This document shows positions 7,269 to 16,156 of a stretch of DNA of 45,851 nucleotides, piece after piece. Where the stretch lies: NCBI GenBank assembly GCA_019695265.1, contig JAIBAJ010000017.1, positions 1 to 45,851 on the forward strand, given 5' to 3'. The position numbers and the translations under genes were made by a program. Numbering within the stretch: the stretch's first letter is position 1; each line of letters opens with the position of its first letter. A model generated the notes under the pieces. It was not told where the DNA came from and ran no database searches. It was given only the letters and a program-made list of their open reading frames with translations. This stretch comes from Bacteroidia bacterium. Lineage in GTDB: Bacteria > Bacteroidota > Bacteroidia > JAIBAJ01.

Positions 7269-7364
7269 CCCTAACACGGTGCAAAAGCCATAAGCGATTT
7301 TGTGCTTCGAAATTACTTTTATCTGTACATTCGCTTACGGCTCCTGCACAGGGTCCGTAGACAC
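7269..7364 (+). repeat. attC-like cassette end, second (degenerate) copy
   Basis: This shares CTAACACGGTGCAAAAGCC and ATAAGCGATTTTGT with the copy at 6513-6644, and its right arm (TTCGCTTACGGCTCCTGCAC) is the matching inverted arm. The left box CCCTAAC misses the R of RYYYAAC, and the right end (GTAGACA) is a poor GTTRRRY. It begins 8 nt after the RelE stop. It appears to be a shorter or decayed member of the same repeat. Confidence 0.55.
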
Positions 7365-7406
7365 CAATTGTAAGACTACACCATAACAGACGAATTAAGA
7401 CTATAA

Positions 7407-9836
7407 ATGAAATATAAAAACATAAGAGAAGAAGAACTAAAAAATAAAGTCGGTGCGGACTGGTTCAAAACATTCGACACGACCGAAATAATAGGCAATA
7501 TTGACTTTTCAGTTTTCCCTAAACAAGCCGACATTTTCGGCCGAACTCCCCTACTTTGGGCAGAAGCAAAGACGGGAATTTTTGACGTGCCGACAATGTT
7601 TGTGCAACTTATCTTGACAATAGGTAAAGCACGAACATTTGACAAAACAATACCACCTGCATTTTTGGGAGCTTTTGACTTTAAAAAAATTGCTTTTATT
7701 CCTTACATAAGCGTTCAAGACATTTTTTACCTAAATGACTTCAATTGGAATGTTACGCCAAGTAACCACGAAACAAAAGAGTTTAAGTTAATCGCAGAAC
7801 GTATTGAGAAAACGATAAAACAAAGGACTTACGTTTACGACTACATTCAAGACGAAAAAGAACTCAAATTTTTCATTTCCAACAATGTTGCAAAAGCGAC
7901 AGAAGTCAGCAAAATAAAAATTGACAAAAATAATTTCATTCCTATTTATCTGCGTTGGCTTGACATTGTAAAACCAATAATTGACGTAAATTGGGATGAA
8001 CTTAAAAAGGCAAACATTTTAGACAGCGACTTTTATTTGGCAGATTTGTTTGTGGACGACAGAGATACGCAACATATTGCCGATGATGCAACCATTCGTG
8101 AAAACTTGTTTGTTATTTTTCAAAATCAAGGCTACAAAATTGCAAAAGAGAACATCAAGCAAATGTTTGATGCAACCATCAATATTAAAGTAAAAGAAAC
8201 TTATCAGCATTTTTGGAAACGATACAAACGACCACCAATCAAGGAATTTCAAGAATACATAATAGAGCGTAGAGATTTACTTGTTCCGCAAGACATCAGA
8301 GAAAGAAAAGGTGCGTTTTTCACGCCACGAATTTGGGTTGAACTTTCACAAAAGTATTTGGCTGACTATTTAGGTGAAGATTGGCAAGAAGAATATTACA
8401 TATGGGACTGTGCCTGCGGCACAGGCAATCTTCTTGCAGGTTTAACAAACAAATACAATATCTGGGCATCAACGCTTGACCAAGCAGACGTTAGTGTAAT
8501 TCACGAACGTATTAAACACGGTGCAAACTTGCTTGATAATCACGTTTTTCAATTCGACTTTTTGAATGATGATTTCACCAAACTTCCACAAGGTTTACAA
8601 GCCATTATAAATGACGAGAAGAAACGTAAAAAGCTAATAATTTACATAAATCCGCCATACGCAGAAGCTGACAACAGGCGTGGAGATGGACGAACAGGCG
8701 TAGCGATTTCTCAAATCCATAAAAAGTATTCCGACTTAATGGGTTACACAAAACGAGAGTTGTATGTGCAGTTTTTAACAAGAATTTATTGCGAAATACC
8801 TCAAGTGGTGCTTGCAAATTTTTCAAAGTTGAAAAATTTGCAAGCACCAATGTTCTCGGATTTCCGGACGTTTTTTCGAGCGAAGCTCGAAAAATTATTT
8901 TTGACACCTGCGGACACATTCGACAACGTGAAAGGGCAATTTCCAATTGGTTTTTTCATCTGGAATACAGACAAGAAAGAAGTTTTTGAACACATTGAAG
9001 CGGACATTTACGATAAAAACCAAACTTTTATCGGAATTAAAAACATTTATGCTTATGACAAACTAAAATTTATAAACGATTGGGTAAAAACTTTTAGAAA
9101 TACAAAATCCGAATCAATTGCAACAATTATAGGCGTAGGTAGCGATTTTCAAAATCAAAGATTGGTGCGTTTTGGCGAACCATTTATGAAAGTTCCTGCT
9201 TCAAATCATAATTGGCAAACTACCAAAGAAAATTTAATTGAAACATCAATTTATTACACAGTTCGTCACATTATTGAAGCAAATTGGTTAAATGACAGAG
9301 ACCAGTTTTTATTTCCAAACGAAAATTGGAAAATTGATTTAGAATTTCAAAATGATTGCTTAGCTTATACTCTATTCAGTAACAATATTTCGAGCAGTTT
9401 TGGAATTAATCATTGGATACCTTTCGCAGAAAGCGAAGTAAACTCGATGGAAAAGTTTGAAAGTAACTTTATGACAAACTTCATTAACGGAAAACTAAAA
9501 ACTGAAAAGGAGTCTGACGGTGTTCTATTTGACGATAAGATCAAAATTGGTATTTATGACAATAAACCAAGAGAGTTTTCAGAACAAGCAAAAACTGTTT
9601 TTAAATCAGGTCAAGAACTTTGGAAATACTACCATTCACACAAAGACATTAACATAAACGCAAGTTTATATGACATACGTGAATACTTTCAAGGACGTAA
9701 CAACAAAGGCAGAATGAACTCACGAAGCGATAACGAAATTTACACAAAACTAATAGCAGAATTGCGAGACAAATTAGATTTACTTGCGGACAAAATAACA
9801 CCGAAAATTTATGAATACGAATTTTTAAAACAATGA
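7407..9836 (+). CDS. Eco57I-type fused restriction-modification enzyme (N6-adenine DNA methyltransferase)
   Basis: An 809-residue protein. Around residues 333-345 is the AdoMet motif I (WDCACGTGNLLAG) and around 414-417 the catalytic NPPY motif of N6-adenine methyltransferases. The region before motif I (RKGAFFTPRIWVELSQKYL) is typical of these enzymes. Near the N-terminus LLWAEAKTG (E53, K55) could be the (D/E)xK part of a PD-(D/E)XK nuclease, so this may be a single-chain type IIG enzyme that both cuts and methylates. The C-terminal half is probably the target recognition region. There is no separate endonuclease or specificity gene next to it. The coding sequence contains a perfect 21-bp inverted repeat (8806-8849) and a 10-bp one (8872-8894), yet the frame stays open. 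It is A/T-rich compared with flanking genes, consistent with transfer. Confidence 0.8.
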   Translation: MKYKNIREEELKNKVGADWFKTFDTTEIIGNIDFSVFPKQADIFGRTPLLWAEAKTGIFDVPTMFVQLILTIGKARTFDKTIPPAFLGAFDFKKIAFIPYISVQDIFYLNDFNWNVTPSNHETKEFKLIAERIEKTIKQRTYVYDYIQDEKELKFFISNNVAKATEVSKIKIDKNNFIPIYLRWLDIVKPIIDVNWDELKKANILDSDFYLADLFVDDRDTQHIADDATIRENLFVIFQNQGYKIAKENIKQMFDATINIKVKETYQHFWKRYKRPPIKEFQEYIIERRDLLVPQDIRERKGAFFTPRIWVELSQKYLADYLGEDWQEEYYIWDCACGTGNLLAGLTNKYNIWASTLDQADVSVIHERIKHGANLLDNHVFQFDFLNDDFTKLPQGLQAIINDEKKRKKLIIYINPPYAEADNRRGDGRTGVAISQIHKKYSDLMGYTKRELYVQFLTRIYCEIPQVVLANFSKLKNLQAPMFSDFRTFFRAKLEKLFLTPADTFDNVKGQFPIGFFIWNTDKKEVFEHIEADIYDKNQTFIGIKNIYAYDKLKFINDWVKTFRNTKSESIATIIGVGSDFQNQRLVRFGEPFMKVPASNHNWQTTKENLIETSIYYTVRHIIEANWLNDRDQFLFPNENWKIDLEFQNDCLAYTLFSNNISSSFGINHWIPFAESEVNSMEKFESNFMTNFINGKLKTEKESDGVLFDDKIKIGIYDNKPREFSEQAKTVFKSGQELWKYYHSHKDININASLYDIREYFQGRNNKGRMNSRSDNEIYTKLIAELRDKLDLLADKITPKIYEYEFLKQ
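8806..8849. repeat. Perfect 21-bp inverted repeat inside the methyltransferase gene
   Basis: The left arm 8806-8826 and right arm 8829-8849 are exact reverse complements separated only by AG. The sequence starts TGGTGCTTGC and ends GCAAGCACCA. It lies in the coding frame and encodes VVLANFSKLKNLQAP. A second perfect inverted repeat of 10 bp with a GAA loop follows at 8872-8894. Confidence 0.9.
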
Positions 9837-10383
9837 AGAGAGAAGAACAATTGGTAATAACATATAAAAGCTTAACCGAATGGCAGCGCAGCTGAACTAT
9901 TGTCACAAAGGTAGGAGCAATTTCGGTTTAAGCCTGTGTAGAGAGCAGTGTGTCCAGTTTGATAAATCTATGTTGATTCTAAATTTTACCTGTAAGTTTT
10001 CCAAGGATTTACACAATTGGAAAATGTTACCTGAACTGTTTTTATGGAATTACCGACCATTTTAACGGGTTAAATCTGGTTGCTTTTTTTGAAGTTCTTT
10101 TTGAACTAAATTTTATGCAGTTTTTTTAGTCAAAAAAAAATCTGCCATTGAATGGATAATGTGGCACAGACAAAAGAAATGGGCTTTCCCAAAAACTGGT
10201 TAGACGAAGAACTATGGAAATAACACCTAACTTTAATCGTCTAGCTCGCCCTGCCAAAAGATAAAGAAAGGGAGAGACTCCCAACTTAGCATGGCATTCT
10301 TTTGAATACCTATAAAAAACTAAACTATCCATTCAAACCCCAGCTTAGGTAAGGTTCATGCTGATACCACCATCCAATGGTTT

Positions 10384-10541
10384 GGAGTTGCACCCTCGGG
10401 CAACGATAGAGGCAAGTAGCCCACAGGACACCGACGGCGTTAGCCTAGGGGGACGAGGACTACAGCCGATAGCGTGACCCGAAGCCCGTTGCAGGAAGCC
10501 GGAATTAATTACCGCCTCCTCGTTGGGCGAAGGGGGCCCGC
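10384..10541 (-). repeat. Dispersed structured element, copy B
   Basis: Read on the minus strand it begins GCGGGCCCCCTTCGC at 10541 and ends GTGCAACTCC at 10384. The core CGGGTCACGCTATC and the CTATCGTTGCCCG strand are intact. Compared with copy A the inner closing pair is swapped (GGC/GCC instead of GCC/GGC), and the 5' stem is GCCC/GGGC. It is the only copy not lying downstream of a same-strand gene: it sits 85 bp upstream of the acyl-CoA dehydrogenase start, in antisense. Confidence 0.78.
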
Positions 10542-10596
10542 ATACAAGCTATTAGAATAATTTTAAGGCAGTCTTCCAAACTCCATTCATAAGTGC

Positions 10597-10604
10597 TACT
10601 TTTG
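10597..10604 (+). promoter_or_regulatory. -7 promoter motif (TACTTTTG) upstream of the acyl-CoA dehydrogenase
   Basis: TACTTTTG matches TAnnTTTG and lies 22 nt before the ATG at 10627, leaving a short leader. The expected -33 TTG is not obvious. Confidence 0.45.
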
Positions 10605-10626
10605 CCCGATTTTAATACCCACCACC

Positions 10627-11766
10627 ATGCTTTTCGAACTTACCGAAGAACAAAAAATGATTAAACAAGCCGCCAGGGATTTTGCTCAAAATGAGCTGCT
10701 ACCCGGGGTTATTGAGCGAGACGAGAAAATGCTTTTCGCCCATGAACAAATTAAAAAAATGGGAGAACTGGGTTTTCTGGGCCTGATGGTGGATCCAAAA
10801 TACGGAGGTGCAGGAATGGATACCATGTCATATGTGCTGGCTATGGAAGAAATATCGAAAGTAGATAACTCAGCCAGTGTATGCATGAGCGTTAACAACT
10901 CCTTGGTTTGCTGGGGTCTTGAAACCTACGGAACTGAAGAACAAAAACAAAAATACCTGACCCGCCTGGCTAAAGGTGAAATTATTGGTGCGTTTTGCCT
11001 AAGTGAACCGGAGGCTGGTAGCGATGCCACCTCTCAACGTACTACAGCCGTGGATATGGGCGATTATTACCTCGTTAATGGTACAAAAAACTGGATTACC
11101 AACGGAGGAAATGCTTCGGTTTACCTGGTTATTGCTCAAACTTATCCTGAAAAAGGACATAAAGGAATTAATGCACTTATTGTTGAAAAAGGACAGGAAG
11201 GTTTTATTATTGGTGCTAAAGAAAATAAATTGGGCATTCGATCTTCAGACACGCACACCTTGATGTTTCAGGATGTGAAGGTTCCTAAATCGAACCGTAT
11301 TGGTGAAGATGGCTTTGGTTTTACATTCGCCATGAAAACCCTTGCCGGCGGACGTATCGGTATTGCAGCTCAAGCACTTGGTATTGCAGCCGGAGCCTAC
11401 GAACTTGCCCTGGCCTACTCCAAAGAACGCAAAGCATTCGGAAAACCTATCTCCGAACATCAGGCCGTTTCGTTTAAACTGGCTGATATGGCCACCGAAA
11501 TTGAAGCTGCACGCCTTTTGGTTTACAAAGCTGCGTGGCATAAAGATCAACACCTGAACTATGACCAAAGTGGAGCAATGGCCAAATTGTATGCATCAAC
11601 CGTTGCTATGCGCCATACAGTAGAAGCCGTTCAAATCCACGGCGGATATGGCTTTGTAAAAGAGTATCATGTTGAACGTTTAATGCGTGATGCAAAAATT
11701 ACTCAAATCTACGAAGGCACTTCTGAAGTACAGAAAATTGTAATTTCCAGATCGGTTCTGAAATAA
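10627..11766 (+). CDS. Acyl-CoA dehydrogenase (short-chain/butyryl-CoA type)
   Basis: A 379-residue FAD enzyme that oxidises acyl-CoA to trans-2-enoyl-CoA and passes electrons to ETF. Signatures include LSEPEAGSDATSQRTTA (FAD/substrate loop), YLVNGTKNWITNGG, the GGRIGIAAQALGIA helix, and QIHGGYGFVKEYHVERLMRD. The catalytic base is E363 in IYEGTSEVQ, the position used by short- and medium-chain enzymes. Length is normal. It is monocistronic here with its own promoter motif. The role is likely fatty acid or branched-chain amino acid catabolism; chain-length specificity cannot be read from sequence alone. Confidence 0.92.
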   Translation: MLFELTEEQKMIKQAARDFAQNELLPGVIERDEKMLFAHEQIKKMGELGFLGLMVDPKYGGAGMDTMSYVLAMEEISKVDNSASVCMSVNNSLVCWGLETYGTEEQKQKYLTRLAKGEIIGAFCLSEPEAGSDATSQRTTAVDMGDYYLVNGTKNWITNGGNASVYLVIAQTYPEKGHKGINALIVEKGQEGFIIGAKENKLGIRSSDTHTLMFQDVKVPKSNRIGEDGFGFTFAMKTLAGGRIGIAAQALGIAAGAYELALAYSKERKAFGKPISEHQAVSFKLADMATEIEAARLLVYKAAWHKDQHLNYDQSGAMAKLYASTVAMRHTVEAVQIHGGYGFVKEYHVERLMRDAKITQIYEGTSEVQKIVISRSVLK

Positions 11767-11896
11767 AACCGATTAGGTAAGGTTCAATTTTGGGCTTGGC
11801 TATTCCTTAATAAAATGGCCTTTCCTAAGGTAAACCCGGTAACCTAGTTTGGATTAAAAAACATTTGAAATAAAGCAAGTCACCCGTTGATTTGCT

Positions 11897-12775
11897 CTAT
11901 TTTTCATTTCGGGCATCAACGTCTTCGTACATCACCCATTTACCTGCTTTCCAGCGCAAGGCATCAACACTTAAATCGGGACCGTAAAACTGAAATTGTC
12001 CAACCAAGGAAGGGGAAGAAGGAGATAAGTGTGGAACCAGAATAGCCGATTGTCCTACATCGTAATTTAACTTCATCTGGATTCCAAATTTATATTCGAA
12101 AATCCACCTGGCTTTTAGCAAATTACGCTTTCCTGAACCATAATTCACTTTAGGCATTCCCGGATCCTGGTTACCTGCCTTTACCTTTTGCTTTTTATGG
12201 TATTGCTGAAAATAATTGCCCCCAAACGTAGGAACACCTGCCGGGTTAACCGTGAGAACCTCTACCACCTTTTTGGAAGTATAATTATTACCTAGTTCCC
12301 AACCCAATAAGGTATACACTTTTTTACGCCCGGAACCTGTTTCAAGTAGGTTGTAATACAGGCATCCAAACCATTTATCAGGACTTAAAACCGCTCGTTC
12401 AGGCTTATCCATTCCTTTGGATTTGTCGACCAGCTTGAAATACATGTATTTTTTAAATTTAGCATTGTACACCTGTATAAAGCCATAATACTTTTGTCCA
12501 CCGGTGTCAATAGGCGAATTCCAGGTAATCACCCTGACCTTTTTATCTTTGGAAAGCAATACCCCGCAGTTGGGAAGGTCAGATAAATCGGTTTGCAATT
12601 GAAGGTCTGACTTCAGCAAGGATTCCAAGGAAGCAGACAGACTTTTATTGATTACGTCCCTGCAACTATCCGTTTCGCAGGACTTAAGTTGTTGGAATAA
12701 GGAAATGATTTCCCCTTTTTGTGCCAAGAGGCCAAAGGGAAGGATAATGAATACAAAAACTAGATAAGGTTTCAA
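11897..12775 (-). CDS. Exported protein of unknown function
   Basis: I place the start at a TTG at 12775 (MKPYLVFVFIILPFGLLAQKGE), which gives a clean signal peptide ending at LLAQ and a 292-residue protein. Longer readings overlap the divergent permease gene. The mature part contains SCETDSCRDVINKS (possible disulphide pair), VRVITWNSPIDTGGQKYYGFIQVY, SPDKWFGCLYYN, and a C-terminal part rich in W and Y (FEYKFGIQMKLNYD, FYGPDLSVDALRWKAGKWVMYEDV). I do not recognise the family; it is of a kind often annotated only as hypothetical in Bacteroidota. Export to periplasm or outer membrane is inferred from the signal peptide. Confidence 0.65.
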   Translation of the reverse strand: MKPYLVFVFIILPFGLLAQKGEIISLFQQLKSCETDSCRDVINKSLSASLESLLKSDLQLQTDLSDLPNCGVLLSKDKKVRVITWNSPIDTGGQKYYGFIQVYNAKFKKYMYFKLVDKSKGMDKPERAVLSPDKWFGCLYYNLLETGSGRKKVYTLLGWELGNNYTSKKVVEVLTVNPAGVPTFGGNYFQQYHKKQKVKAGNQDPGMPKVNYGSGKRNLLKARWIFEYKFGIQMKLNYDVGQSAILVPHLSPSSPSLVGQFQFYGPDLSVDALRWKAGKWVMYEDVDARNEK

Positions 12776-12840
12776 GGCAAAAAAGCAGAATGTGTCAAAG
12801 GTAGAAGGAATTTGGGTTATTTTGCTGCTTGAAACGTAGG

Positions 12841-14073
12841 ATGAAGCGACGATATTTTGCAAACCGACTCTTGTTTAGCTCTTCCGGCAATGGCCAGGGA
12901 GTAGAAGGCAGCCCCATTTTGGTCAGGATTGCGCGGATTGGGATTGCAATTGGACTTGCGGTAATGCTGATTTCTGTTTCGGTTGTAACCGGATTTCAAC
13001 ATGCTATCCGAGACAAGGTAACAGGGTTTGGTTCCCATTTGGTTATTTCCAATTTTGACAGCAATGAATCGCTCGAGGCCATTCCTATTCCGGCTAATCC
13101 ACCGTATTTGGCACAGCTCAAAGCCCATCCGGACGTAAGTCATGTTCAGGCCATTGCTACCAAGGCCGGAATAATTCGGGTAAAGGACAATATTGAAGGC
13201 ATTGTGGTAAAAGGAATTGGGGCCGATTTTGATTGGAGCTTTTTTCAAAACAACCTGGTGGAAGGTAAAGTATTTGAAACCTCTGATACGGCCAAATCGA
13301 GAAATTTACTGGTTTCCCAAGCTCTATGCCAACGCCTGAACCTGCATTTAGGCGATGCGGTAAAGGTGTTCTTCATCCAGAAAAATGATCGATTAGAACG
13401 TAAATTCACCATAACAGGAATTTATAAAACCGGATACAGTGATTTTGATAAAATCTATGTTTTGGCAAACATTGCCCATATTCGTAAACTGAACGAATGG
13501 GACTCTAATCAGGCTAGTTTTCTGGAAGTGACAGTTAAAGACTTTGATCGTTTAGCCACGGTGGCCGACGAATTGGAAGAACTCATTGGTTATGACCAAA
13601 AAGCTACCACCATTGAAGAAGAAAGGCCCTGGATTTTCGATTGGCTCCATATGCTCGATTTAAACGCCATCATTATTCTGGCACTCATGCTGGTCGTTTC
13701 CTGTATAATTATGGTATCAGCTATGTTGGCCTTGATTTTGGAAAAGACTCAGGTGATAGGAACTCTTAAAACAATAGGCATGAACAATGCTGATTTAAGA
13801 GGGATTTTTATGCTGGTTGGTATCAGAATTGCCTCCATTGGATTCTTATGGGGTAATTTGGTTGGAATAGGTCTGCTCCTACTCCAATACTTTACCCACC
13901 TCATCCAACTGGATGAAACCCATTACTATGTTTCCTTTGTTCCGGTTAATCTGGACTTTCGCAATTTTTTGTTGGTTAACCTCCTGAGCTCAGGTATGCT
14001 ATTCCTCAGCATCTTTATTCCTCTATTCATCCTGTATTCCATTAGCCCATTGAAAGCCATTCGGTACAAATAG
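12841..14073 (+). CDS. LolE/FtsX-family ABC transporter permease
   Basis: A 410-residue permease of the MacB/FtsX superfamily, close to LolC/LolE lipoprotein-releasing permeases. It opens with ANRLLFSSSGNGQGV and SPILVRIARIGIAIGLAVMLISVSVVTGF (first membrane segment), then a large periplasmic domain starting GFGSHLVISNFDS, then three membrane segments near the C-terminus (IIILALMLVVSCIIMVSAMLA; GIRIASIGFLWGNLVG; FLLVNLLSSGMLFLSIFIP). I use the ATG at 12841; a TTG at 12829 would add MKRR. Its partner ATPase is not adjacent, as is common in Bacteroidota. It likely moves lipoproteins from inner membrane to periplasmic carrier, by family analogy. Confidence 0.8.
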   Translation: MKRRYFANRLLFSSSGNGQGVEGSPILVRIARIGIAIGLAVMLISVSVVTGFQHAIRDKVTGFGSHLVISNFDSNESLEAIPIPANPPYLAQLKAHPDVSHVQAIATKAGIIRVKDNIEGIVVKGIGADFDWSFFQNNLVEGKVFETSDTAKSRNLLVSQALCQRLNLHLGDAVKVFFIQKNDRLERKFTITGIYKTGYSDFDKIYVLANIAHIRKLNEWDSNQASFLEVTVKDFDRLATVADELEELIGYDQKATTIEEERPWIFDWLHMLDLNAIIILALMLVVSCIIMVSAMLALILEKTQVIGTLKTIGMNNADLRGIFMLVGIRIASIGFLWGNLVGIGLLLLQYFTHLIQLDETHYYVSFVPVNLDFRNFLLVNLLSSGMLFLSIFIPLFILYSISPLKAIRYK

Positions 14074-14197
14074 CCTTTTGACTTTAATCCTTTATTTCGC
14101 CTAAAACCTGCTTCGTTGTAAGCATTCCGGAGCAAATCCTACTCCAAATAATTCCTTGGAAGGCTAATGCTTAACATTTCTTAACACGGGTTGGGAT

Positions 14198-14225
14198 TTG
14201 TTAAAAAAAGGGGAGGGTAATTTTG
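14198..14225 (+). promoter_or_regulatory. Promoter of the moxR/bat operon (TTG-N17-TAATTTTG)
   Basis: TTG at 14198-14200 and TAATTTTG at 14218-14225 are spaced by 17 nt, matching the Bacteroidota TTG/TAnnTTTG consensus. The ATG of moxR follows at 14244. Confidence 0.6.
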
Positions 14226-14243
14226 TTCCCCCAAAAATTTAAT

Positions 14244-15233
14244 ATGGTTACAGATATACGCGAATTGAATGAAAGGATCCAAAAAGAAAGTGCATTTGTG
14301 GATCTGATTACCATGGAAATGGAAAAGACCATTGTTGGTCAAAAGTACATGGTAGAAAGGCTGTTGATTGGTTTGCTATCCAACGGTCATATTTTATTAG
14401 AAGGAGTACCCGGATTGGCGAAAACCCTGGCAATTAAATCCTTGGCCAGTACCATCCATGGCAACTTCAGTCGTATTCAGTTTACCCCTGATTTACTTCC
14501 TGCGGATTTGATTGGAACCCTTATATACAATCAAAAAAAGGAGGAGTTTCACATTCGGAAAGGACCGGTATTTGCCAATTTCGTGTTGGCAGATGAAATT
14601 AACCGTGCCCCGGCTAAAGTGCAATCGGCCCTGCTTGAAGCCATGCAAGAAAGACAGGTAACCATTGGAGATGAAACTTTTGTTTTGCCGGAACCATTCT
14701 TGGTATTGGCCACCCAAAATCCGGTGGAACAAGAAGGAACCTACCCTTTACCGGAGGCCCAGGTAGATCGCTTTATGTTAAAAATTGTGGTGGGCTACCC
14801 ACAACGGGAAGAGGAAAAAAGAATTATTCGTCAAAATGTATTGGGTGACTTTCCAAAACCCAACCCCATTATGCATCCGGAAGATATCATCAAGGCCAGA
14901 TCGGTGGTTCGGGATGTTTACATGGATGAAAAGATTGAAAATTACATCGTCGATATTGTGTTTGCCAGTCGTTTTCCCGATCAATATAAACTAGGCAAAT
15001 TTAAAAACCTGATTAGTTTTGGTGGTTCACCAAGGGCAAGTATTAACCTGGCCCTGGCAGCCAAAGCCTATGCCTTCATCAAACGCAGAGGATACGTAAT
15101 TCCCGAAGACGTAAGAGCCGTTTGTAACGACGTGCTTCGTCACCGTATTGGATTAACCTACGAAGCAGAAGCAGAAAATATCAGTACCGAGGAAATCATT
15201 GCTGAAATCCTCAACACCGTGGAAGTGCCTTAA
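14244..15233 (+). CDS. moxR: MoxR-family AAA+ ATPase
   Basis: A 329-residue MoxR ATPase. I use the ATG at 14244 (MVTDIREL); the longer frame starts at a TTG that overlaps the promoter motif. Walker A is GVPGLAKT (residues 54-61), Walker B is FVLADE (D117, E118) with INRAP, then the LATQNPVEQEGTYPLPEAQVDRFM sensor region. MoxR proteins act as chaperone-like ATPases together with von Willebrand A proteins, which are exactly what the next genes encode. It heads an eight-gene block through batE; the gap to the DUF58 gene is 53 nt. Confidence 0.92.
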   Translation: MVTDIRELNERIQKESAFVDLITMEMEKTIVGQKYMVERLLIGLLSNGHILLEGVPGLAKTLAIKSLASTIHGNFSRIQFTPDLLPADLIGTLIYNQKKEEFHIRKGPVFANFVLADEINRAPAKVQSALLEAMQERQVTIGDETFVLPEPFLVLATQNPVEQEGTYPLPEAQVDRFMLKIVVGYPQREEEKRIIRQNVLGDFPKPNPIMHPEDIIKARSVVRDVYMDEKIENYIVDIVFASRFPDQYKLGKFKNLISFGGSPRASINLALAAKAYAFIKRRGYVIPEDVRAVCNDVLRHRIGLTYEAEAENISTEEIIAEILNTVEVP

Positions 15234-15286
15234 AACCGGAAATCGTTTCCTTGTTTTATTAACCTTTAAATGCCTTCGTTTCTTGA

Positions 15287-16156
15287 ATGGAAACCAATGA
15301 ACTTCTTTCCAAAGTAAGGAAGATAGAGATTAAAACACGGGGTTTAAGCAACCAGGTGTTTTCAGGCGAATACCATTCGGTGTTTAAAGGGCGGGGTATG
15401 GCCTTTTCGGAAGTAAGAGAATACACCCCGGGCGACGATATTAGAACCATCGATTGGAATGTAACCGCCCGTTTTGGTCACCCATATGTAAAAGTATTTG
15501 AGGAAGAAAGAGAATTAACTGTTATGCTCCTGGCCGACATGAGCGCTTCCGGCTTGTTTGGAACCCAATCCAGGCAAAAACAAGATATGATGACCGAAAT
15601 AGCCGCCGTTCTTGCCTTTTCTGCCATCCAAAACAACGATAAAGTCGGTATCATCTTTTTTACCGACCGCATCGAAAAATACATACCGCCCAAAAAAGGC
15701 AAAAGCCATATTCTGCGTATCATCCGTGAATTGATCGATTTCAAACCCATAGGTTCGAAAACCGATTTAGGCCTAACGCTGAAATATTTCACCAACGTGA
15801 TGAAAAAACGTTGTACAGCCTTCGTTATTTCTGACTTTATTTCTCCCGATTTTACTGATTCCCTAAAAATTGCCAACCGAAAACACGATGTTATCGCTCT
15901 TCGCCTTTACGACAAACGTGAAAAGGAAATGCCGGCCATCGGATTAGTGCGGTTACAAGATCAAGAAAGCGGAAAATCGCAATGGGTCGATTTTTCCGTT
16001 GAAGAAAACAGAAAGCAATATGTCATTAATGCCTTGAGAAGGGAAGAAAAACTGAAGGAAATATTTAACCGAAGCGGTGTTGATTTCGCCAATATCGCCA
16101 CCCATGAAAACTATGTTAATCCGTTGATGAACCTTTTTAAACGCAGGGAAAAATGA
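15287..16156 (+). CDS. DUF58 domain protein of the bat operon
   Basis: A 289-residue DUF58 protein. The signature VFKGRGMAFSEVREYTPGDDIRTIDWNVTARFGHPYVKVFEEERE is diagnostic; the following part (TVMLLADMSASGLFG) is a von Willebrand A-like fold with a MIDAS-type D-x-S-x-S segment. Family members partner with MoxR ATPases. It has no signal peptide or membrane segment and is likely cytoplasmic. Its stop overlaps the next gene by 4 nt (ATGA). Confidence 0.9.
   Translation: METNELLSKVRKIEIKTRGLSNQVFSGEYHSVFKGRGMAFSEVREYTPGDDIRTIDWNVTARFGHPYVKVFEEERELTVMLLADMSASGLFGTQSRQKQDMMTEIAAVLAFSAIQNNDKVGIIFFTDRIEKYIPPKKGKSHILRIIRELIDFKPIGSKTDLGLTLKYFTNVMKKRCTAFVISDFISPDFTDSLKIANRKHDVIALRLYDKREKEMPAIGLVRLQDQESGKSQWVDFSVEENRKQYVINALRREEKLKEIFNRSGVDFANIATHENYVNPLMNLFKRREK

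Larger units (their letters stand above)
9837..10626. other. Intergenic region between the methyltransferase and acyl-CoA dehydrogenase
   Basis: About 790 bp with no supported gene. Repeat copy B occupies 10384-10541 in reverse orientation. The remainder (9837-10380) is A/T-rich with homopolymer runs; I see no third attC-like repeat. The short ORFs at 9880-10065 and 10126-10332 have no family features and I do not call them genes. Confidence 0.65.

Noticed and set aside
8605-8946. Minus-strand ORF inside the methyltransferase gene, with a peptide similar to the plus-strand product
   Set aside because: The similarity is a by-product of the perfect inverted repeat at 8806-8849; the rest has no family features.
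9880-10332. Small genes at 9880-10065 (+) and 10126-10332 (-)
   Set aside because: No recognisable domains, no promoter motif or coupling to neighbours, low-complexity base composition.
5311-10541. Composite transposon bounded by inverted copies A and B
   Set aside because: The copies are about 160 bp, hold no transposase, and other copies occur singly after genes; no target duplication is visible.
12775-12862. Upstream extension of the exported protein gene (minus strand)
   Set aside because: It would overlap the divergent permease and place 29 residues before a good signal peptide; the TTG at 12775 is a better start.
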